Below, one piece after another: positions 58,569-64,000 of a stretch of DNA of 64,000 nt. The notes below the pieces were generated by a model. The model was not told where the DNA came from and made no database searches. It saw only the letters and a list, made by a program, of their open reading frames with translations. Numbering within the stretch: the stretch's first letter is position 1; the number at the start of each line of letters is the position of its first letter. Origin of the DNA: a bacterium (GTDB lineage: Bacteria; Patescibacteriota; Saccharimonadia; Saccharimonadales; Saccharimonadaceae); the NCBI GenBank assembly GCA_004561445.1, contig SFVX01000001.1, positions 248,001-312,000 on the forward strand, in the 5' to 3' direction. A program made the position numbers and the translations under genes.

Positions 58569-60524
58569 CTAATTATACCCTTCTGCTTGGACTTCAAACA
58601 TTTCTTTATACATACCATTGTTCGCGATTAATTCTTCATGAGTGCCGCTTTCGATAACTTTACCTTTGTCAAGTACAATGATGTTTTTGGCTTTGCGAAC
58701 AGTCGAAAAACGGTGCGAAATAATAAGCGTGGTCTTGCCCTTTTGGTTGCTAATGATGTTCTTGAAAATGATTGCCTCAGATTGAACATCGACAGCAGAA
58801 GTAGGTTCGTCGAGAATAAGGACATTTGGCGCACGGAAGAAGGCGCGCGCAATGCAGAGGCGCTGCCATTGGCCACCAGAAAGATCGGTAGGCTTGAGCG
58901 GATCAAAATCTTTGGCGAGAATCTGATCGAGGCCGTTTTCAAATTTACTTGGCAGATCTTCGAGGCCAGCTAGTTTAAGTGCTTTCATGATTTCGGCTTT
59001 GCTGTATGGGCGGTCGATATCGCCAAACCAAACGTTTTCACCGAGCGTAGCAAATTCATAGCGCGAGTAATCTTGGAAGAGTGCGCCAATTTGAGAGAGA
59101 TAACTCTTGCGCTCAATGCGTTCGAGCGGAAGACCGTTTACCATAATTACTCCAGAGGTTGGCTGATAGGCTCCAATTAGAAGTTTGATGAGCGTAGTTT
59201 TGCCTGCGCCGTTTGCGCCAACAATAGCAAGGCTATCACCTGGTTTTAGCGTGAGATTGATATGTGATAATGCTTCGCAATTAGCTTTTGGATAAGTAAA
59301 ACAAACATCACGAAACTCGATAGTTGGAATTCCATCAACGACAACATCGCCATTTGGGCGTTCTGGTGTTTCGATAAATTCCATGTAGTCGGTAGCATTG
59401 ACAAGACCTTCAGCAGCGGAAGAAATCGAGTCGAAAAACTTCATCGTGTTATTGCGAACGTTTAGCAATAAGGTGCGCGCCGAAAAAAGATCACCAAAGC
59501 GCAAAGCGCCAAAGATATTTTGAATAGCGATGAGAGCAAGTGCACCATACTGAGCAACATTTTCAATCATACCGGAAGCGGCGCTTGGCCAGAAGAACTC
59601 ACTCTGGTCGGAGATATCTTGCTCGTTACTACGACGGCGAGCTTTGACCATGCGCTGAACAAGATTTTCACTAAGACCATTAAGCTCGATTTCGAGAGCA
59701 GAATTGCTGTTAATAACTTTGCGCTCAATCTCCCATGCGATGCGACGATCTTTACTAAAACGTCGATAGTTGATGCGGTGTTTTCCAGCAATCTTGAGCG
59801 AAACGATACTACTTGGGATTGCAGCAACAAGAATAATAAGCGTGACAAAGGGCGAAATCACAAGAGTAGATGCGATAGCTGCAAATAGGCCGATGATTGA
59901 AGTGACGATAGCAATAAGATTGGTCGAGATGTAGTTAATAGTGCCAGCAAACTCGCGTACACGACTAAACTTGTCAGCAAATTCACTATCTTCACGGACA
60001 TTAAGCGGTGTATTGATGTATTTTTCGGCAACTTTTTGCGTAACGTAACAAAAAGTATCATTGCTATTTCGCATTGAAACAATGTTATACATTTGCCTAA
60101 GCAAATCGCCGAGACATTCTATGAGAAGTAAAATAATAAGAAGTACAATAAAAGTCGTAAAGTTATGCGTCTCGATGATGATTGGGATTTGGTTAACGGC
60201 GGCACCAAAAATTAGCGCAGTAATCGAATAAATAACAGAGTTATAAACGTTGTAAGCGATAGAAAAATAACGACGCGGGCCAGTGGCTTTACGGTAGATT
60301 TCCCAAACGTAAAAGGCCGAAACCAGTGAGAAATGTGGCTCATCGGGATGTTTTTCGGTGCGCTTGCGAAAAGGAGCATCAAAAAACTTGGCAATTATCT
60401 TTTTGAAGCGCGGGAGCTTTTCGTAATAGAACTCGAGCTTTTGGGCCCCAGCCGCACTTTCGGCGGCTTGGGCTGTTTTTTTGGCTCTAGCATTGGTTTT
60501 TTGATGCTTCTTAGTGCGTTTCAT
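58569..60524 (-). CDS. ABC exporter (fused membrane and ATPase domains)
   Basis: 651 residues, longer than usual because of a charged N-terminal extension of about 90 residues. Six membrane helices follow, then the ATPase with Walker A GANGAGKTTLIKL, signature LSGGQWQRLCIARAF, Walker B VLILDEPTSA and the H-loop ISHRFSTV. It probably works as a homodimer exporting lipids or peptides; the substrate is unknown. Its ATG follows the glmS stop after one base (TAGGATG), so the two are coupled. Confidence 0.9.
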   Translation of the reverse strand: MKRTKKHQKTNARAKKTAQAAESAAGAQKLEFYYEKLPRFKKIIAKFFDAPFRKRTEKHPDEPHFSLVSAFYVWEIYRKATGPRRYFSIAYNVYNSVIYSITALIFGAAVNQIPIIIETHNFTTFIVLLIILLLIECLGDLLRQMYNIVSMRNSNDTFCYVTQKVAEKYINTPLNVREDSEFADKFSRVREFAGTINYISTNLIAIVTSIIGLFAAIASTLVISPFVTLIILVAAIPSSIVSLKIAGKHRINYRRFSKDRRIAWEIERKVINSNSALEIELNGLSENLVQRMVKARRRSNEQDISDQSEFFWPSAASGMIENVAQYGALALIAIQNIFGALRFGDLFSARTLLLNVRNNTMKFFDSISSAAEGLVNATDYMEFIETPERPNGDVVVDGIPTIEFRDVCFTYPKANCEALSHINLTLKPGDSLAIVGANGAGKTTLIKLLIGAYQPTSGVIMVNGLPLERIERKSYLSQIGALFQDYSRYEFATLGENVWFGDIDRPYSKAEIMKALKLAGLEDLPSKFENGLDQILAKDFDPLKPTDLSGGQWQRLCIARAFFRAPNVLILDEPTSAVDVQSEAIIFKNIISNQKGKTTLIISHRFSTVRKAKNIIVLDKGKVIESGTHEELIANNGMYKEMFEVQAEGYN

Positions 60525-60525
60525 C

Positions 60526-62346
60526 CTATTCTACAGTTACAGATTTAGCGAGATTGCGAGGCTGATCGACATCATTGCCCTTTTCAACGGCAACATAATA
60601 GGCGAAGAGTTGTTGTAAAGTATTGAGAAGAATAGGCGCGAGATGCTTGATTGGACTATTAATGCGAATAACGTCATCGGCGTCGATCTCTCTCTGAGAA
60701 TCAGTCAAGACGATAGCTTTACCGCCACGAGCGCGGACTTCGTGGAGACCACCAATAGATTTGTCAAAGAGCCAGTTATCGAGAATGTTAAAGACTTCAA
60801 AGAAAGTCTCATCGACGAGCGCAATCGGGCCATGTTTTAGCTCGCCAGATGCATAACCTTCGGCGTGAACATAAGAAACTTCCTTGAGCTTAAGTGCGCC
60901 CTCGAGCGCAATTGGATAAGCAGTGTCGCGACCAAGATAAAGCGCGTCATTGAAGCCGGCATATTTCTTGGCGAGCTCGTGCATAGTTTCTTGGTGAGTT
61001 TTGAGAGTCTTTTCGATTTCTTCTGGGAGAATAGCTAGTTCGTTAGTAAACTCGTGAATAAGCTGTGGATTACCCCCGTGAGATTCGGCAAGCATGCCAG
61101 CAAACATCAACATCGTAACAACCTGAGCCGTAAAGGCTTTAGTGGAAGCGACGGAAATCTCTGGGCCGGCGTGAACATAAGTACCACCATCAACTTCGCG
61201 AGCGATAGTTGAACCGACTACGTTTACGATACCAAGGGTCTTGACGCCACGTTTTTTGATTTCGCGCAGACAGGCCAAAGTGTCAGCGGTTTCGCCAGAT
61301 TGAGAGACAATGAGAGCGACAGAGTTCTTTGGCAAATGGAAGGAACGATAGCGATACTCGGAAGCAATCACGACCTCAGTGGTGAGATCTGGCACGAGTT
61401 GCTCCATATAATAGCTAGCAAGTAGGCCGGCGTAATAGGCAGTACCACAGCCAACAATCACAACATGGCGAATATCGGCGATTTCTTTGGCGGTAAGATT
61501 TGGGCCACCGAGATGCATGGTGCCATTTTTGGGATCGATGCGACCAGATAAAGTATTGTGGAGCGTGGTGGCTTGTTCCATGATTTCCTTGAGCAGAAAA
61601 TGATCATAGCCGCCTTTTTGAATTTGATCGACGTCACCTTCGATAGTTTCGGCAGTATGGTTGATATGTTTGAGATTGAGATTAAAGACTTCAGCGCCCT
61701 TATTCGTACAAACGGCAAGTTCACCATCGTTTAGATAGATAGCTTCGCGAGTGTAGCCCAGGAGAGCCGAAGCATCGGAAGCAATAATTACTTCGCCGTC
61801 GCCAAGACCGATAATGAGTGGACTGCCAAGGCGAGCAACAATAATTTGACCAGGCTCAAGAGGCGAAAATACCGCAATACCGTAAGTGCCACGAACCTTC
61901 TTAAGGGCGCTTGCGACAGCATCTTTGAGCGGTGTGCCATCTTTATAAAAACTATCGATCAGAGCAGCCAACACTTCAGTATCCGTATCAGACTTAAAGT
62001 CGTAAGCTTTGAGCTCTGCTTTGAGTTCTTTGTAATTCTCGATGATACCGTTATGAACCAAGAAAACGTTGCCGGCGTTGTGCGGGTGAGCGTTATTTAC
62101 CGTAACGCCACCGTGCGTAGCCCAGCGAGTATGGCCGATACCGAGATGGCCGGTATGTGGCTTTGGCTCGAGAACGTGCTCGAGTTCGACAATTTTTCCA
62201 ACGGAGCGTGCGAGATGAGGATTATTCTCGTCGTCCAAAGTTGCGATTCCAGCGGAGTCGTATCCGCGATATTCTAGACGTTTAAGGCTATTTACTAAGA
62301 CATCTTGAGCCTTGCGTGTTCCAATATATCCGACAATCCCACACAT
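60526..62346 (-). CDS. glmS: Glucosamine-fructose-6-phosphate aminotransferase (isomerizing)
   Basis: 606 residues. The glutaminase domain starts with the catalytic Cys (MCGIVGYIGTRKAQDVLVNS) and includes HTRWATHGGVT; the two SIS isomerase domains carry GCGTAYYAGL and SQSGETADTLACL, and the protein ends KSVTVE as in most GlmS. It makes glucosamine-6-phosphate for peptidoglycan. AAAGGAGG lies before the ATG. No glmS ribozyme is evident in the short upstream region. Confidence 0.97.
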   Translation of the reverse strand: MCGIVGYIGTRKAQDVLVNSLKRLEYRGYDSAGIATLDDENNPHLARSVGKIVELEHVLEPKPHTGHLGIGHTRWATHGGVTVNNAHPHNAGNVFLVHNGIIENYKELKAELKAYDFKSDTDTEVLAALIDSFYKDGTPLKDAVASALKKVRGTYGIAVFSPLEPGQIIVARLGSPLIIGLGDGEVIIASDASALLGYTREAIYLNDGELAVCTNKGAEVFNLNLKHINHTAETIEGDVDQIQKGGYDHFLLKEIMEQATTLHNTLSGRIDPKNGTMHLGGPNLTAKEIADIRHVVIVGCGTAYYAGLLASYYMEQLVPDLTTEVVIASEYRYRSFHLPKNSVALIVSQSGETADTLACLREIKKRGVKTLGIVNVVGSTIAREVDGGTYVHAGPEISVASTKAFTAQVVTMLMFAGMLAESHGGNPQLIHEFTNELAILPEEIEKTLKTHQETMHELAKKYAGFNDALYLGRDTAYPIALEGALKLKEVSYVHAEGYASGELKHGPIALVDETFFEVFNILDNWLFDKSIGGLHEVRARGGKAIVLTDSQREIDADDVIRINSPIKHLAPILLNTLQQLFAYYVAVEKGNDVDQPRNLAKSVTVE

Positions 62347-62441
62347 AATACCTCCTTTTGTTATAAAATCTATTATACCATAAGCGAATCTTGGGGGGGT
62401 GACAGATGAGACGCATGGTGGTGTTTTAGGGTGAAATATGC

Positions 62442-62470
62442 TTGACAGATTTGAGAGAACTTTGTAAACT
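62442..62470 (+). promoter_or_regulatory. Promoter of tRNA-Asn
   Basis: TTGACA (62442-62447), 17 bases, TAAACT (62465-62470), ten bases before the mature tRNA. Confidence 0.85.
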
Positions 62471-62480
62471 AAGAATACAA

Positions 62481-62555
62481 TCCCCTGTAGCTCAATGGTG
62501 GAGCAAGAAGCTGTTAACTTCGAGGTTGTCAGTTCGAGTCTGACCGGGGGAGCCA
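62481..62555 (+). tRNA. tRNA-Asn (anticodon GUU)
   Basis: 75 bases. Acceptor TCCCCTG/CGGGGGA, G73, encoded CCA; anticodon loop CTGTTAA on AGAAG/CTTCG. It is the only class I tRNA here with U1-A72. Confidence 0.94.
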
Positions 62556-62568
62556 AATTTGATTTTAA

Positions 62569-62596
62569 AAATTCCCCCTTTCGGGGAAATTTTTTA
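62569..62596. terminator. Terminator of tRNA-Asn
   Basis: TTCCCC and GGGGAA form a stem around CTTTC, followed by ATTTTTT. It overlaps the stop region of the convergent surface protein gene. Confidence 0.82.
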
Positions 62597-63334
62597 TGCT
62601 TGCTTTTTGATTATTGTCATCGAGGTTGCTAGACCGAGTATACTTGCGAATAAGACATAGAGATTTAGAATTAGGTTATCGCCGGTTTTTGGGCCGTTCG
62701 GAAGCTCTTGGGGTTTATCATTACTGCCGTGATCTGGGCAAGATGGACAATTTGGACAGCAAGGACAGTCTGGACAGACCGGTTTATCGTCGATGTAGCC
62801 TTCAGCGGTAAAAATCCAGTCGACTTCACCGACGCGATGCATATATTTATTACCGAGCGTCACTGGGACGTCGAGCTGAACCGTAAGCTTCGTACTGGCG
62901 CCATTTACGAATTCACCAAGAAGCTGGTTTTGACTCAGGCCATCGAGTTGGTCGGGAGTAGCAGAGTAGATAAGATTGCCGCCGTTATAGACTTTGAGGC
63001 TGAGCTGGTGCAAAAAGTCATGCATAGTAGCCGTGTTGTCATCAGTGCTAATAGGCGGATTCGCAATATCGTCATGCGTTTCGGCGCGGAGATAGATTTT
63101 GACATAATCATACTCGGGCGCAGTGTTTCTAACTTTAATTTCTTCGGTTAATTTGTCGCCCGGATAGACGTTTTTAAAGTTATCAAAGAGATCGTGGTTG
63201 GGGTAGATGACAAAATTGTCAGCACCGCCCTCGAAGTAAACGGCGGAATTAAGCGCCGATACAGAAACAGAGTTCGATAACACAAAAACTGAACTCAAGA
63301 GTAAAATAATGACTGCTGTGATTTTCTTAGACAT
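62594..63334 (-). CDS. Surface protein with Cys-Pro repeat and sorting-like C-terminus
   Basis: 246 residues. A signal peptide (about 1-28) is followed by a beta-sandwich-like domain (DKLTEEIKVRNTAPEYDYVK) of the TasA/SipW-type surface proteins, then a short run of Cys-Pro repeats (CPDCPCCPNCPSCPDHG), then ELPNGPKTGDN, a membrane helix and a basic end KKQA. The LPNGPKTGD segment resembles a sortase signal (LPxTG) but with extra residues. It is translated from a GAGGAG site inside the end of the preceding gene. Confidence 0.72.
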   Translation of the reverse strand: MSKKITAVIILLLSSVFVLSNSVSVSALNSAVYFEGGADNFVIYPNHDLFDNFKNVYPGDKLTEEIKVRNTAPEYDYVKIYLRAETHDDIANPPISTDDNTATMHDFLHQLSLKVYNGGNLIYSATPDQLDGLSQNQLLGEFVNGASTKLTVQLDVPVTLGNKYMHRVGEVDWIFTAEGYIDDKPVCPDCPCCPNCPSCPDHGSNDKPQELPNGPKTGDNLILNLYVLFASILGLATSMTIIKKQA

Positions 63335-63336
63335 TT

Positions 63337-63909
63337 TTACTCCTCAGGCCAACCTTGCGCAGAATAAACGTCTGCTCCGTTATTTTTTTGTTGTACCGCC
63401 TGCGCCTTTAATTTAAGACCAAAAGTCGCGCCTTTATAGATATTTTCGAGATTATCTTTTAATGAAACGGTTGTAAAAAACGGCTCAGTTGTCTCAGATT
63501 TCTGCAGAGCGCGATAGTAGTAATAATAACCATCACCACCGTCCAGCCAATAGCGCGAGTTAATATTCATAGTAAAGATATTTTCGACTGCGATAATTGA
63601 GTTATCTATTAGTTTCGCTTCGCTAGTTGGTCTAATGCGAACCCAAGCCGCACCATCGTCGACATTTTGGACGCGCGGAATTTTACTATAACTCTGCCCC
63701 GGCATGGCATTTGCAATATCTTGAAATGGCAGCGGACGACCATCGTTGCCGACTTGATCCGTATCTTCAAAAAGTTGAATCTCGACACCACCGGACGTAA
63801 TAACGTTATGAGTACGCTCGGAGGTTACATAGAAAGCGAAAGACCCACCAACAAGCAGGGCGGCTAGCGCTGCCGCAATGCTTATTAGTGTGATCTTTCG
63901 CTTATTCAT
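63337..63909 (-). CDS. TasA/CalY-like protein with SipW-type signal peptide
   Basis: 190 residues. The N-terminus MNKRKITLISIAAALAALLV followed by GGSFAFYVTSERTHNVITSG matches the SipW-dependent signal and mature start of TasA/camelysin-like proteins, which polymerise into surface fibres. The rest is a beta-rich head (RVQNVDDGAAWVRIRPTSEA). It starts 16 bases after the previous gene, three such genes being arranged in a row. Confidence 0.8.
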   Translation of the reverse strand: MNKRKITLISIAAALAALLVGGSFAFYVTSERTHNVITSGGVEIQLFEDTDQVGNDGRPLPFQDIANAMPGQSYSKIPRVQNVDDGAAWVRIRPTSEAKLIDNSIIAVENIFTMNINSRYWLDGGDGYYYYYRALQKSETTEPFFTTVSLKDNLENIYKGATFGLKLKAQAVQQKNNGADVYSAQGWPEE

Positions 63910-63925
63910 CTGTTTTTATGCCTTA

Positions 63926-64000
63926 TTATTTGTCAAAAGTGGCAGCGAAAGCAGCTTGGGCAGTTTTAAAGCCAGATGCTTGGACGGCTTTTGCGCGAAC
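63926..64000 (-). CDS. Third TasA-like gene, only its C-terminal 24 residues in the window
   Basis: The frame reads VRAKAVQASGFKTAQAAFAA before TFDK and a TAA stop at 63926-63928. The A-V-Q-A-x-G pattern matches the end of TasA/CalY-like proteins, so this is a further member of the cluster continuing beyond the window. Confidence 0.7.
   Translation of the reverse strand, partial: VRAKAVQASGFKTAQAAFAATFDK

Noticed and set aside
62347..62480. glmS ribozyme or riboswitch upstream of glmS
   Set aside because: Only a short leader with a plain ribosome-binding site lies upstream before the divergent tRNA promoter; there is no room or pattern for the ribozyme core.
60526..62556. GlmS with a 70-residue N-terminal extension
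   Set aside because: The extension would run through tRNA-Asn and displace the catalytic Cys, which must be residue 2 after processing of Met1; AAAGGAGG precedes ATG 62346.
1..64000. CRISPR arrays, insertion sequences, prophage or rRNA genes
   Set aside because: No spaced direct repeats, transposase or phage-type genes, or rRNA-like stretches were seen on reading the window.

Overview
The window looks like a chromosomal segment of a small-genome Patescibacteria (CPR) bacterium, most likely a Saccharibacterium (TM7). This is inferred from gene content, not from a marker-gene tree. The signs are a TsaB shrunk to about 110 residues, a ComEC of about 505 codons without a nuclease domain, four pilin-type genes in one cassette, a secreted DUF1524 nuclease, SipW/TasA-type surface proteins, a MetRS without a C-terminal tRNA-binding domain, and almost no biosynthetic genes. 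There are no rRNA genes, transposases, phage genes or CRISPR arrays; the window is gene-dense and no stretch over about 300 bases lacks a gene.

Layout. 1-2.1 kb: end of gatB, galU and two small membrane proteins. 2.1-9.7 kb: murJ, ftsH, two tRNA-Pro genes around a GT39-type membrane glycosyltransferase, and a DHH-fold protein with a long Pro/Ala tail. 9.8-12 kb: rpsT, a CYTH protein, rnhA, a small membrane protein with an unusual leader, tRNA-Leu. 12-16.4 kb: a type IV pilin cassette. 16.4-21.2 kb: a VTT membrane protein, RNase Y, tsaB, tsaE and an interrupted comEC. 21.2-31 kb: an LTA-synthase-like enzyme, metG, a tail-anchored protein, ksgA, an Rpf/G5-like wall enzyme, tilS, a PRC-barrel protein, recX, recA. 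31-41.4 kb: yebC, dut, two tRNAs, a lone pilin, a PH-domain protein, rimB-like plus rimK, a TrmH-type methylase, pilB, rplS, rnhB, yraN, a secreted HNH nuclease, rubrerythrin, ruvB. 41.5-48 kb: two paralogous alpha-CTD-like regulators, dnaJ, an EamA transporter, a CBS protein, a DsbA-like protein, a 23-codon micro-ORF, ruvA, ruvC. 47.8-53 kb: a lamin-tail surface protein, a membrane protein, an ATP-cone-like protein, a flavoprotein without its redox cysteines, tRNA-fMet, an AEC transporter, tRNA-Ile2. 52.9-57.7 kb: a TetR-controlled MMPL operon and a FtsB/DivIC-like gene. 57.7-64 kb: a small protein, an ABC exporter, glmS, tRNA-Asn and a run of SipW/TasA-type surface proteins.

How it fits together. 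Surface building is prominent: MurJ, GlmS, GalU, GT39, the LTA-synthase-like enzyme, the Rpf-like hydrolase and the TasA-like fibre proteins. DNA capture and handling form a second theme: pilins, PilB, ComEC, the secreted nuclease, RecA/RecX, RuvABC. All three CAU-anticodon tRNAs (initiator Met, elongator Met, Ile2) and the Ile2-modifying enzyme TilS are present.

Main unusual observations. (1) Three genes are interrupted only by in-frame UGA: comEC (three times), a lamin-tail surface protein (inside its signal peptide) and yraN. Each reading frame is otherwise intact, while UGA is plainly a normal stop elsewhere. (2) About twenty genes have a TATAAT-like box ending 6 or 7 bases before the start codon, which predicts leaderless mRNAs. 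In two divergent pairs the start codons are exactly 14 bp apart and the -10 boxes overlap. (3) A contrasting set of small or unfamiliar genes has canonical TTGACA-17-TATAAT promoters, long leaders and strong ribosome-binding sites. It includes two sigma-region-4-like/alpha-CTD-like regulators, one with its promoter inside the preceding gene's terminator hairpin, and a 23-codon micro-gene with a structured leader.
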